From Sipunculus nudus (Eukaryota > Annelida > Sipuncula > Golfingiida > Sipunculidae), in NCBI GenBank assembly GCA_026874595.1, contig CM049309.1, positions 91,284,723-91,348,722 of the forward strand: 64,000 nucleotides of DNA, given 5' to 3'. Each line of letters opens with the position of its first letter. The stretch's first letter is position 1. The notes beneath the pieces were generated by a model. The model did not search any database. It saw nothing but the letters and a program-made list of their open reading frames with translations, and had not been told where the DNA came from. This document shows, piece after piece, positions 12,101 through 27,100 of this stretch. The position numbers and the translations under genes are program-made.

Positions 12101-15100
12101 TGATATGACTTTTTTTTCAAATTGGTGAAATAACAAATGTCATATGCAATGTGTAATCCATGTTTTTTTTTTTTAATTTTTATTACTGATGTTAGTATTA
12201 AGTCACCACATTCAACTCTTGCATATAAATTATTAGTGCTATTTTAGTTCTTGACAAAATTAAAAGCCTTCTACAAGTGGTTTGCCTATATTGCTTTTAA
12301 AAGAATTTATTCTGAGGACAGAATATTGATATTATCAAAACAAAAGCAGATGGTCATTTTAAGATCTGGTATCTGGGCATCACAAGCATGAGATGTTTAA
12401 GATGGTATGTTTACATTCTCAGGAATTGGCCGAGTCAGTGGTGTTTACTGTATGATGGGAGTCAATGACGGGACTGTGAAGGGAGGAACAATGTTTCCAG
12501 TAACCGTAAAGAAGCAACTACGTTCCCAGCAAGTCGCTATTGAGAACAAACTCCCGATGATATATGTGGTTGATTCAGGAGGAGCCTTCCTGCCACTTCA
12601 GGTATCATATTTAGCACTTCTATAACCTCATCAACATGAATGTTGCTCAGAAGGAGCCTTCCTGCCACTTCAGGTATCATATTTAGCACATCTATAACCT
12701 CATCTACATGAATGTTGCAAAGGAGGAGCCTTCCTGTCACTTCAGGTATCATATTTAGCACATCTATAAACTCATCTACATGAATGTTGCAAAGGAGGAG
12801 CCTTCCTGTCACTTCAGGTATCATATTTAGCACATCTATAACCTCATCTACATGAATGTTGCTCAGAAGGAGGCTTCCTGTCACTTCAGGTATCATATTT
12901 AGCACATCTATAACCTCATCTACATGAATGTTGCTCAGAAGGAGGCTTCCTGCCACTTCAGGTATCATATTTAGCACATCTATAACCTCATCTACATGAA
13001 TGATGCAAAGGAGGAGCCTTCCTGTCACTTCAGGTATCATATTTAGCACATCTATAACCTCATCTACATGAATGTTGCAAAGGAGGAGCCTTCCTGTCAC
13101 TTCAGGTATCATATTTAGCACATCTATAACCTCATCTACATGAATGTTGCAAAGGAGGAGCCTTCCTGTCACTTCAGGTATCATATTTAGCACATCTATA
13201 AACTCATCTACATGAATGTTGCAAAGGAGGAGCCTTCCTGTCACTTCAGGTATCATATTTAGCACATCTATAACCTCATCTACATGAATGTTGCTCAGAA
13301 GGAGGCTTCCTGTCACTTCAGGTATCATATTTAGCACATCTATAACCTCATCTACATGAATGTTGCTCAGAAGGAGGCTTCCTGCCACTTCAGGTATCAT
13401 ATTTAGCACATCTATAACCTCATCTACATGAATGATGCAAAGGAGGAGCCTTCCTGTCACTTCAGGTATCATATTTAGCACATCTATAACCTCATCTACA
13501 TGAATGTTGCAAAGGAGGAGCCTTCCTGTCACTTCAGGTATCATATTTAGCACATCTATAACCTCATCTACATGAATGTTGCTCAGAAGGAGGCTTCCTG
13601 CCACTTAAGGTATCATATTTAGCACATCTATAACCTCATCTACATGAATGTTGCAAAGGAGGAGCCTTCCTGTCACTTCAGGTATCATATTTAGCACATC
13701 TATAACCTCATCTACATGAATGTTGCAAAGGAGGAGCCTTCCTGTCACTTCAGGTATCATATTTAGCACATCTATAACCTCATCTACATGAATGTTGCTC
13801 AGAAGGAGGCTTCCTGCCACTTCAGGTATCATATTTAGCACATCTATAACCTCATCTACATGAATGTTGCTCAGAAGGAGGCTTCCTGCCACTTCAGGTA
13901 TCATATTTAGCACATCTATAACCTCATCTACATGAATGTTGCAAAGGAGGAGCCTTCCTGTCACTTCAGGTATCATATTTAGCACATCTATAACCTCATC
14001 TACATGAATGTTGCAAAGGAGGAGCCTTCCTGTCACTTCAGGTATCATATTTAGCACATCTATAACCTCATCTACATGAATGTTGCAAAGGAGGAGCCTT
14101 CCTGTCACTTCAGGTATCATATTTAGCACATCTATAACCTCATCTACATGAATGTTGCAAAGGAGGAGCCTTCCTGTCACTTCAGGTATCATATTTAGCA
14201 CATCTATAACCTCATCTACATGAATGTTGCAAAGGAGGAGCCTTCCTGTCACTTCAGGTATCATATTTAGCACATCTATAACCTCATCTACATGAATGTT
14301 GCTCAGAAGGAGGCTTCCTGCCACTTCAGGTATCATATTTAGCACATCTATAACCTCATCTACATGAATGTTGCAAAGGAGGAGCCTTCCTGTCACTTCA
14401 GGTATCATATTTAGCACATCTATAACCTCATCTACATGAATGTTGCTCAGATGGAGCCTTCCTGTCACTTCAGGTATCATATTTAGCACATCTATAACCT
14501 CATCTACATGAATGTTGCTCAGATGGAGCCTTCCTGCCACTTCAGGTATCATATTTAGCACTTCTATAACCTCATCAACATGAATGTTGCTCAGATGGAG
14601 CCTTCCTGCCACTTCAGGTATCATATTTAGCACATCTATAACCTCATCTACATGAATGTTGCTCAGATGGAGCCTTCCTGTCACTTCAGGTATCATATTT
14701 AGCACATCTATAACCTCATCTACATGAATGTTGCTCAGATGGAGCCTTCCTGCCACTTCAGGTACCATATTTAGCACTTCTATAACCTCATCAACATGAA
14801 TGTTGCTCAGATGGAGCCTTCCTGCCACTTCAGGTATCATATTTAGCACATCTGTAACCTCATCTACATGAATGTTGCTCAGATGGAGCCTTCCTGCCAC
14901 TTCAGGTATCATATTTAGCACATCTGTAACCTCATCTACATGAATGTTGCTCAGAAGGAGGCTTCCTGCCACTTCAGGTATCATATTTAGCACTTCTATA
15001 AACTCATCTACATGAATGTTGCTCAGAAGGAGGCTTCCTGCCACTTCAGGTATCATATTTAGCACATCTATAACCTCATCAACATGAATGTTGCTCAGAT

Positions 15101-18100
15101 GGAGCCTTCCTGCCACTTCAGGTATCATATTTAGCACTTCTATAACCTCACTTACATGAATTTTGCTCAGAAGGAGGCTTCCTGTCACTTCAGGTATCAT
15201 ATTTAGCACATCTATAACCTCATCTACATGAATGTTGCTCAGAAGGAGGCTTCCTGCCACTTCAGGTATCATATTTAGCACTTCTATAACCTCATCTACA
15301 TTAATGTTGCTCAGATGGAGCCTTCCTGTCACTTCAGGTATCATATTTAGCACATCTATAAACTCATCTACATGAATGTTGCAAAGGAGGAGCCTTCCTG
15401 CCACTTCAGGTATCATATTAAGCACATCTATAACCTCATCTACATGAATGTTGCTCAGAAGGAGGCTTCCTGTCACTTCAGGTATCATATTTAGCACATC
15501 TATAACCTCATCTACATGAATGTTGCTCAGAAGGAGGCTTCCTGCCACTTCAGGTATCATATTTAGCACATCTATAACCTCATCTACATGAATGATGCAA
15601 AGGAGGAGCCTTCCTGTCACTTCAGGTATCATATTTAGCACATCTATAACCTCATCTACATGAATGTTGCAAAGGAGGAGCCTTCCTGTCACTTCAGGTA
15701 TCATATTTAGCACATCTATAACCTCATCAACATGAATGTTGCTCAGATGGAGCCTTCCTGCCACTTCAGGTATCATATTTAGCACATCTATAACCTCATC
15801 TACATGAATGTTGCTCAGATGGAGCCTTCCTGTCACTTCAGGTATCATATTTAGCACATCTATAACCTCATCTACATGAATGTTGCTCAGATGGAGCCTT
15901 CCTGCCACTTCAGGTATCATATTTAGCACTTCTATAACCTCATCAACATGAATGTTGCTCAGATGGAGCCTTCCTGCCACTTCAGGTATCATATTTAGCA
16001 CATCTGTAACCTCATCTACATGAATGTTGCTCAGATGGAGCCTTCCTGCCACTTCAGGTATCATATTTAGCACATCTATAACCTCATCTACATGAATGTT
16101 GCTCAGAAGGAGGCTTCCTGTCACTTCAGGTATCATATTTAGCACATCTATAACCTCATCTACATGAATGTTGCTCAGAAGGAGGCTTCCTGCCACTTCA
16201 GGTATCATATTTAGCACATCTATAACCTCATCTACATGAATGTTGCAAAGGAGGAGCCTTCCTGTCACTTCAGGTATCATATTTAGCACATCTATAACCT
16301 CATCTACATGAATGTTGCAAAGGAGGAGCCTTCCTGTCACTTCAGGTATCATATTTAGCACATCTATAACCTCATCTACATGAATGTTGCAAAGGAGGAG
16401 CCTTCCTGTCACTTCAGGTATCATATTTAGCACATCTATAACCTCATCTACATGAATGTTGCAAAGGAGGAGCCTTCCTGTCACTTCAGGTATCATATTT
16501 AGCACATCTATAACCTCATCTACATGAATGTTGCTCAGCAGGAGGCTTCCTGCCACTTCAGGTATCATATTTAGCACATCTATAACCTCATCTACATGAA
16601 TGTTGCAAAGGAGGAGCCTTCCTGTCACTTCAGGTATCATATTTAGCACATCTATAACCTCATCTACATGAATGTTGCTCAGATGGAGCCTTCCTGTCAC
16701 TTCAGGTATCATATTTAGCACATCTATAACCTCATCTACATGAATGTTGCTCAGATGGAGCCTTCCTGCCACTTCAGGTATCATATTTAGCACTTCTATA
16801 ACCTCATCAACATGAATGTTGCTCAGATGGAGCCTTCCTGCCACTTCAGGTATCATATTTAGCACATCTATAACCTCATCTACATGAATGTTGCTCAGAT
16901 GGAGCCTTCCTGTCACTTCAGGTATCATATTTAGCACATCTATAACCTCATCTACATGAATGTTGCTCAGATGGAGCCTTCCTGCCACTTCAGGTATCAT
17001 ATTAAGCACTTCTATAACCTCATCAACATGAATGTTGCTCAGATGGAGCCTTCCTGCCACTTCAGGTATCATATTTAGCACATCTGTAACCTCATCTACA
17101 TGAATGTTGCTCAGATGGAGCCTTCCTGCCACTTCAGGTATCATATTTAGCACATCTATAACCTCATCTACATGAATGTTGCAAAGGAGGAGCCTTCCTG
17201 TCACTTCAGGTATCATATTTAGCACATCTATAACCTCATCTACATGAATGTTGCTCAGAAGGAGGCTTCCTGTCACTTCAGGTATCATATTTAGCACATC
17301 TATAACCTCATCTACATGAATGTTGCTCAGAAGGAGGCTTCCTGCCACTTCAGGTATCATATTTAGCACATCTATAACCTCATCTACATGAATGTTGCAA
17401 AGGAGGAGCCTTCCTGTCACTTCAGGTATCATATTTAGCACATCTATAACCTCATCTACATGAATGTTGCAAAGGAGGAGCCTTCCTGTCACTTCAGGTA
17501 TCATATTTAGCACATCTATAACCTCATCTACATGAATGTTGCAAAGGAGGAGCCTTCCTGTCACTTCAGGTATCATATTTAGCACATCTATAACCTCATC
17601 TACATGAATGTTGCAAAGGAGGAGCCTTCCTGTCACTTCAGGTATCATATTTAGCACATCTATAACCTCATCTACATGAATGTTGCTCAGCAGGAGGCTT
17701 CCTGCCACTTCAGGTATCATATTTAGCACATCTATAACCTCATCTACATGAATGTTGCAAAGGAGGAGCCTTCCTGTCACTTCAGGTATCATATTTAGCA
17801 CATCTATAACCTCATCTACATGAATGTTGCTCAGATGGAGCCTTCCTGTCACTTCAGGTATCATATTTAGCACATCTATAACCTCATCTACATGAATGTT
17901 GCTCAGATGGAGCCTTCCTGCCACTTCAGGTATCATATTTAGCACTTCTATAACCTCATCAACATGAATGTTGCTCAGATGGAGCCTTCCTGCCACTTCA
18001 GGTATCATATTTAGCACATCTATAACCTCATCTACATGAATGTTGCTCAGATGGAGCCTTCCTGTCACTTCAGGTATCATATTTAGCACATCTATAACCT

Positions 18101-21100
18101 CATCTACATGAATGTTGCTCAGATGGAGCCTTCCTGCCACTTCAGGTATCATATTTAGCACTTCTATAACCTCATCAACATGAATGTTGCTCAGATGGAG
18201 CCTTCCTGCCACTTCAGGTATCATATTTAGCACATCTGTAACCTCATCTACATGAATGTTGCTCAGATGGAGCCTTCCTGCCACTTCAGGTATCATATTT
18301 AGCACATCTATAACCTCATCTACATGAATGTTGCTCAGAAGGAGGCTTCCTGCCACTTCAGGTATCATATTTAGCACTTCTATAAACTCATCTACATGAA
18401 TGTTGCTCAGAAGGAGGCTTCCTGCCACTTCAGGTATCATATTTAGCACACCTATAACCTCATCTACATGAATGTTGCTCAGAAGGAGGCTTCCTGCCAC
18501 TTCAGGTATCATATTTAGCACTTCTATAACCTCACTTACATGAATTTTGCTCAGAAGGAGGCTTCCTGCCACTTCAGGTATCATATTTAGCACTTCTATA
18601 ACCTCATCTACATGAATGTTGCTCAGAAGGAGGCTTCCTGCCACTTCAGGTATCATATTTAGCACTTCTATAACCTCATCTACATTAATATTGCTCAGAA
18701 GGAGGCTTCCTGCCACTTCAGGTATCATATTTAGGACATCTATAACCTAATCTACATAAATGTTGCTCAGAAGGAGGCTTCCTGCCACTTCAGGTATCAT
18801 ATTTAGCATATCTATAACCTCATCTACATGAATGTTGCTCAGAAGGATGCTTCCTGCCACTTCAGGTATCATATTAAGCACATCTATAACCTCATCTACA
18901 TGAATGTTGCTCAGATGGAGCCTTCCTGTCACTTCAGGTATCATATTTAGCACATCTATAACCTCATCTACATGAATGTTGCTCAGATGGAGCCTTCCTG
19001 CCACTTCAGGTATCATATTTAGCACTTCTATAACCTCATCAACATGAATGTTGCTCAGATGGAGCCTTCCTGCCACTTCAGGTATCATATTTAGCACATC
19101 TGTAACCTCATCTACATGAATGTTGCTCAGATGGAGCCTTCCTGCCACTTCAGGTATCATATTTAGCACATCTATAACCTCATCTACATGAATGTTGCTC
19201 AGAAGGAGGCTTCCTGCCACTTCAGGTATCATATTTAGCACTTCTATAAACTCATCTACATGAATGTTGCTCAGAAGGAGGCTTCCTGCCACTTCAGGTA
19301 TCATATTTAGCACACCTATAACCTCATCTACATGAATGTTGCTCAGAAGGAGGCTTCCTGCCACTTCAGGTATCATATTTAGCACTTCTATAACCTCACT
19401 TACATGAATTTTGCTCAGAAGGAGGCTTCCTGCCACTTCAGGTATCATATTTAGCACTTCTATAACCTCATCTACATGAATGTTGCTCAGAAGGAGGCTT
19501 CCTGCCACTTCAGGTATCATATTTAGCACTTCTATAACCTCATCTACATGAATGTTGCTCAGAAGGAACCTTCCTGCCACTTCAGGTATCATATTTAGCA
19601 CATCTATAACCTCATCTACATGAATGTTGCTCAGAAGGAGGCTTCCTGCCATTTCAGGTATCATATTTAGCACATCTATAACCTCATCTACATGAATGTT
19701 GCTCAGAAGGAGGCTTCCTGCCACTTCAGGTATCATATTTAGCACTTCTATAACCTCATCTACATGAATGTTGCTCAGAAGGAGCCTTCCTGCCACTTCA
19801 GGTATAATATTTAGCACTTCTATAACCTCATCTACATGAATGTTGCTCAGAAGGAGGCTTCCTGCCACTTCAGGTATCATATTTAGCACTTCTATAACCT
19901 CATCTACATGAATGTTGCTCAGAAGGAGGCTTCCTGCCACTTCAGGTATCAAATTTAGCACATCTATAACCTCATCTACATGAATGTTGCTCAGAAGGAG
20001 GCTTCCTGCCACTTTCAGGTATCATATTTAGCACTTCTATAACCTCATCTACATGAATGTTGCTCAGAAGGAACCTTCCTGCCACTTCAGGTTTCATATT
20101 TAGCACATCTATAACCTCATCTACATGAATGTTGCTCAGGAGGAGGCTTCCTGCCATTTCAGGTATCATATTTAGCACATCTATAACCTCATCTACATGA
20201 ATGTTGCTCGGAAGGAACCTTCCTGCCACTTCAGGTATCATATTTAGCACATCTATAACCTCATCTACATGAATGTTGCTCATAAGGAGGCTTCCTGCCA
20301 CTTCAGGTATCATATTTGGGACATCTATAACCTCATATACATGAATGTTGCTCAGAAGGAGACTTCCTGCCACTTCAGGTATCATATTTAGCACATCTAT
20401 AACCTCATCTACATGAATGTTGCTCAGAAGGAGGCTTCCTGCCACTTCAGGTATCATATTTAGCACATCTATAACCTCATCTACATGAATGTTGCTCAGA
20501 AGGAGGCTTCCTGCCACTTCAGGTATCATATTTAGCACTTCTATAACCTCATCTACATTAATGTTGCTCAAAAGGAGGCTTCCTGCCACTTCAGGTATCA
20601 TATTTAGCACATCTATAACCTCATCTACATTAATGTTGCTCAGAAGGAGGCTTCCTGCCACTTCAGGTATCATATTTAGCACATCTATAACCTCATCTAC
20701 ATGAATGTTGCTCAGGAGGAACCTTCCTGCCACTTCAGGTATCATATTTAGCACATCTGTAACCTCATCTACATGAATGTTGCTCAGATGGAGGCTTCCT
20801 GCCACTTCAGGTATCATATTTAGCACATATATAACCTCATCTACATGAATGTTGCTCAAAAGGAGGCTTCCTGCCACTTCAGGTATCATATTTAGCACTT
20901 CTATAAACTCATCTACATGAATGTTGCTCAGAAGGAGGCTTCCTGCCACTTCAGGTATCATATTTAGCACATCTATAACCTCATCTACATGAATGTTGCT
21001 CAGAAGGAGGCTTCCTGCCACTTCAGGTATCATATTTAGCACATCTATAACCTCATCTACATGAATGTTGCTCAGAAGGATGCTTCCTGCCACTTCAGGT

Positions 21101-24100
21101 ATCATATTTAGCACTTCTATAACCTCATCTACATGAACGTTGCTCAGAAGGATGCTTCCTGCCACTTCAGGTATCATATTTAGCACTTCTATAACCTCAT
21201 CTACATGAATGTTGCTCAGAAGGAGGCTTCCTGCCACTTCAGGTATCATATTTAGCACATATATAACCTCATCTACATGAATGTTGCTCAGAAGGAGGCT
21301 TCCTGCCACTTCAGGTATCATATTTAGCACTTCTATAACCTCATCTACATGAATGTTGCTCAGAAGGAGGCTTCCTGCCACTTCAGGTATCATATTTAGC
21401 ACTTCTATAACCTCATCTACATGAATGTTGCTCAGAAGGAGGCTTCCTGCCACTTCAGGTATCATATTTAGCACTTCTATAACCTCATCTACATGAATGT
21501 TGCTCAGAAGGAGGCTTCCTGCCACTTCAGGTATCATATTTAGCACTTCTATAACCTCATCTACATGAATGTTGCTCAGAAGGAGGCTTCCTGCCACTTC
21601 AGGTATCATATTTAGCACTTCTATAACCTCATCTACATGAATGTTGCTCAGAAGGAGGCTTCCTGCCACTTCAGGTATCATATTTAGCACTTCTATAACC
21701 TCATCTACATGAATGTTGCTCAGAAGGAGGCTTCCTGCCACTTCAGGTATCAAATTTAGCACATCTATAACCTCATCTACATGAATGTTGCTCAGAAGGA
21801 GGCTTCCTGCCACTTCAGGTATCATATTTAGCACTTCTATAACCTCATCTACATGAATGTTGCTCAGAAGGAGGCTTCCTGCCACTTCAGGTATCAAATT
21901 TAGCACATCTATAACCTCATCTACATGAATGTTGCTCAGAAGGAGGCTTCCTGCCACTTCAGGTATCATATTTAGCACTTCTATAACCTCATCTACATGA
22001 ATGTTGCTCAGAAGGAGGCTTCCTGCCACTTCAGGTATCATATTTAGCACATCTATAACCTCATCTACATGAATGTTGCTCAGGAGGAGCCTTCCTGCCA
22101 TTTCAGGTATCATATTTAGCACATCTATAACCTCATCTACATGAATGTTGCTCGGAAGGAACCTTCCTGCCACTTCAGGTATCATATTTAGCACATCTAT
22201 AACCTCATCTACATGAATGTTGCTCATAAGGAGGCTTCCTGCCACTTCAGGTATCATATTTGGGACATCTATAACCTCATCTACATGAATGTTGCTCAGA
22301 AGGAGGCTTCCTGCCACTTCAGGTATCATATTTAGCACATCTATAACCTCATCTACATAAATGTTGCTCAGAAGGAGGCTTCCTGCCACTTCAGGTATCA
22401 TATTTAGCACATCTATAACCTCATCTACATGAATGTTGCTCAGAAGGAGGCTTCCTGCCACTTCAGGTATCATATTTAGCACATCTGTAACCTCATCTAC
22501 ATGAATGTTGCTCAGGAGGAACCTTCCTGCCACTTCAGGTATCATATTTAGCACATCTGTAACCTCATCTACATGAATGTTGCTCAGATGGAGCCTTCCT
22601 GCCACTTCAGGTATCATATTTAGCACATCTATAACCTCATCTACATGAATGTTGCTCAAAAGGAGGCTTCCTGCCACTTCAGGTATCATATTTAGCACTT
22701 CTATAAACTCATCTACATGAATGTTGCTCAGAAGGAGGCTTCCTGCCACTTCAGGTATCATATTTAGCACATCTGTAACCTCATCTACATGAATGTTGCT
22801 CAGATGGAGCCTTCCTGCCACTTCAGGTATCATATTTAGCACATCTATAACCTCATCTACATGAATGTTGCTCAGGAGGAGCCTTCCTGCCATTTCAGGT
22901 ATCATATTTAGCACATCTATAACCTCATCTACATGAATGTTGCTCGGAAGGAACCTTCCTGCCACTTCAGGTATCATATTTAGCACATCTATAACCTCAT
23001 CTACATGAATGTTGCTCATAAGGAGGCTTCCTGCCACTTCAGGTATCATATTTGGGACATCTATAACCTCATCTACATGAATGTTGCTCAGAAGGAGGCT
23101 TCCTGCCACTTCAGGTATCATATTTAGCACATCTATAACCTCATCTACATAAATGTTGCTCAGAAGGAGGCTTCCTGCCACTTCAGGTATCATATTTAGT
23201 ACATCTATAACCTCATCTACATGAATGTTGCTCAGAAGGAGGCTTCCTGCCACTTCAGGTATCATATTTAGCACATCTGTAACCTCATCTACATGAATGT
23301 TGCTCAGAAGGAGGCTTCCTGCCACTTCAGGTATCATATTTAGCACTTCTATAACCTCATCTACATGAATGTTGCTCAGAAGGAGGCTTCCTGCCACTTC
23401 AGGTATCATATTTAGCACATATATAACCTCATCTACATGAATGTTGCTCAGAAGGAGGCTTCCTGCCACTTCAGGTATCATATTTAGCACTTCTATAACC
23501 TCATCTACATGAATGTTGCTCAGAAGGAGGCTTCCTGCCACTTCAGGTATCACATTTAGCATATCTATAACCTCATCTACATGAATGTTGCTCAGAAGGA
23601 TGCTTCCTGCCACTTCAGGTATCATATTAAGCACATCTATAACCTCATCTACATGAATGTTGCTCAGAAGGAGGCTTCCTGCCACTTCAGGTATCATATT
23701 TAGCACTTCTATAACCTCATCTACATGAATGTTGCTCGTAAGGAGGCTTCCTGCCACTTCAGGTATCATATTTAGCACTTCTATAACCTCATCTACATGA
23801 ATGTTGCTCAGAAGGAGGCTTCCTGCCACTTCAGGTATCATATTTAGCACTTCTGTAACCTCATCTACATGAATGTTGCTCAGAAGGAGGCTTCCTGCCA
23901 CTTCAGGTATCATATTTAGCACTTCTGTAACCTCATCTACATGAATGTTGCTCAGAAGGAACCTTCCTGCCAGTTCAGGTATCATATTTAGCACATCTAT
24001 AACCTCATCTACATGAATGTTGCTCAGAAGGATGCTTCCTGCCATTTCAGGTATCATATTTAGCACATCTATAACCTCATCTACATGAATGTTGCTCGGA

Positions 24101-27100
24101 AGGAACCTTCCTGCCACTTCAGGTATCATATTTAGCACATCTATAACCTCATCTACATGAATGTTGTTCATAAGGAGGCTTCCTGCCACTTCAGGTATCA
24201 TATTTGGGACATCTATAACCTCATCTACATGAATGTTGCTCAGAAGGAGGCTTCCTGCCACTTCAGGTATCAAATTTAGCACATCTATAACCTCATCTAC
24301 ATGAATGTTGCTCAGAAGGAGGCTTCCTGCCACTTCAGGTATCATATTTAGCACTTCTATAACCTCATCTACATAAATGTTGCTCAGAAGGAGGCTTCCT
24401 GCCACTTCAGGTATCATATTTAGCACATCTATAACCTCATCTACATAAATGTTGCTCAGAAGGAGGCTTCCTGCCACTTCAGGTATCATATTTAGCACAT
24501 CTGTAACCTCATCTACATGAATGTTGCTCAGGAGGAACCTTCCTGCCACTTCAGGTATCATATTTAGCACATCTGCAACCTCATCTACATGAATGTTGCT
24601 CAGATGGAGCCTTCCTGCCACTTCAGGTATCATATTTAGCACTTCTATAACCTCATCTACATGAATGTTGCTCGTAAGGAGGCTTCCTACCACTTCAGGT
24701 ATCATATTTAGCACTTCTATAACCTCATCTACATGAATGTTGCTCAGAAGGAGGCTTCCTGCCACTTCAGGTATCATATTTAGCACTTCTGTAACCTCAT
24801 CTACATGAATGTTGCTCAGAAGGAGGCTTCCTGCCACTTCAGGTATCATATTTAGCACTTCTGTAACCTCATCTACATTAATGTTGCTCAGAAGGAGGCT
24901 TCCTGCCACTTCAGGTATCATATTTAGCACATCTATAACCTCATCTACATAAATGTTGCTCAGAAGGAGGCTTCCTGCCACTTAAGGTATCATATATAGC
25001 ACTTCTATAACCTCATCTACATGAATGTTGCTCAGAAGGAACCTTCCTGCCAGTTCAGGTATCATATTTAGCACATCTATAACCTCATCTACATGAATGT
25101 TGCTCAGAAGGATGCTTCCTGCCATTTCAGGTATCATATTTAGCACATCTATAACCTCATCTACATGAATGTTGCTCGGAAGGAACCTTCCTGCCACTTC
25201 AGGTATCATATTCAGCACATCTATAACCTCATCTACATGAATGTTGCTCATAAGGAGGCTTCCTGCCACTTCAGGTATCATATTTGGGACATCTATAACC
25301 TCATCTACATGAATGTTGCTCAGAAGGAGGCTTCCTGCCACTTCAGGTATCAAATTTAGCACATCTATAACCTCATCTACATGAATGTTGCTCAGAAGGA
25401 GGCTTCCTGCCACTTCAGGTATCATATTTAGCACTTCTATAACCTCATCTACATGAATGTTGCTCAGAAGGAACCTTCCTGCCACTTCAGGTATCATATT
25501 TAGCACATCTATAACCTCATCTAAATGAATGTTGCTCAGGAGGAGCCTTCCTGCCATTTCAGGTATCATATTTAGCACATCTATAACCTCATCTACATGA
25601 ATGTTGCTCAGAAGGAGGCTTCCTGCCACTTCAGGTATCATATTTAGCACTTCTATAACCTCATCTACATGAATGTTGCTCAGAAGGATCCTTCCTGCCA
25701 CTTCAGGTATCATATTTGGGACATCTATAACCTCATCTACATGAATGTTGCTCAGAAGGAGACTTCCTGCCACTTCAGGTATCATATTTAGCACATCTAT
25801 AACCTCATCTACATGAATGTTGCTCAGAAGGAGGCTTCCTGCCACTTCAGGTATCATATTTAGCACTTCTATAACCTCATCTACATGAATGTTGCTCAGA
25901 AGGATGCTTCCTGCCACTTCAGGTATCATATTTAGCACATCTATAACCTCATCTACATTAATGTTGCTCAGAAGGAGTCTTCCTGCCACTTCAGGTATCA
26001 TATTTAGCACATCTATAACCTCATCTACATGAATGTTGCTCAGGAGGAACCTTCCTGCCACTTCAGGTATCATATTTAGCACATCTGTAACCTCATCTAC
26101 ATGAATGTTGCTCAGATGGAGCCTTCCTGCCACTTCAGGTATCATATTTAGCACATATATAACCTCATCTACATGAATGTTGCTCAAAAGGAGGCTTCCT
26201 GCCACTTCAGGTATCATATTTAGCACTTCTATAAACTCATCTACATGAATGTTGCTCAGAAGGAGGCTTCCTGCCACTTCAGGTATCATATTTAGCACAT
26301 CTATAACCTCATCTACATGAATGTTGCTCAGAAGGAGGCTTCCTGCCACTTCAGGTATCATATTTAGCACTTCTATAACCTCATCTACATGAATGTTGCT
26401 CAGAAGGATGCTTCCTGCCACTTCAGGTATCATATTTAGCACTTCTATAACCTCATCTACATGAATGTTGCTCAGAAGGAGGCTTCCTGCCACTTCAGGT
26501 ATCATATTTAGCACATATATAACCTCATCTACATGAATGTTGCTCAGAAGGAGGCTTCCTGCCACTTCAGGTATCATATTTAGCACTTCTATAACCTCAT
26601 CTACATGAATGTTGCTCAGAAGGAGGCTTCCTGCCACTTCAGGTATCATATTTAGCACTTCTATAACCTCATCTACATGAATGTTGCTCAGAAGGAGGCT
26701 TCCTGCCACTTCAGGTATCATATTTAGCACTTCTATAACCTCATCTACATGAATGTTGCTCAGAAGGAGGCTTCCTGCCACTTCAGGTATCATATTTAGC
26801 ACTTCTATAACCTCATCTACATGAATGTTGCTCAGAAGGAGGCTTCCTGCCACTTCAGGTATCAAATTTAGCACATCTATAACCTCATCTACATGAATGT
26901 TGCTCAGAAGGAGGCTTCCTGCCACTTCAGGTATCATATTTAGCACTTCTATAACCTCATCTACATGAATGTTGCTCAGAAGGAGGCTTCCTGCCACTTC
27001 AGGTATCATATTTATCACATCTATAACCTCATCTACATGAATGTTGCTCAGGAGGAGCCTTCCTGCCATTTCAGGTATCATATTTAGCACATCTATAACC

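Noticed and set aside
20489-20704. Plus-strand peptides inside the satellite (also 25165-25359, 27401-27616)
   Set aside because: They are chance open stretches of the same repeat in other frames, with no start context or conservation.
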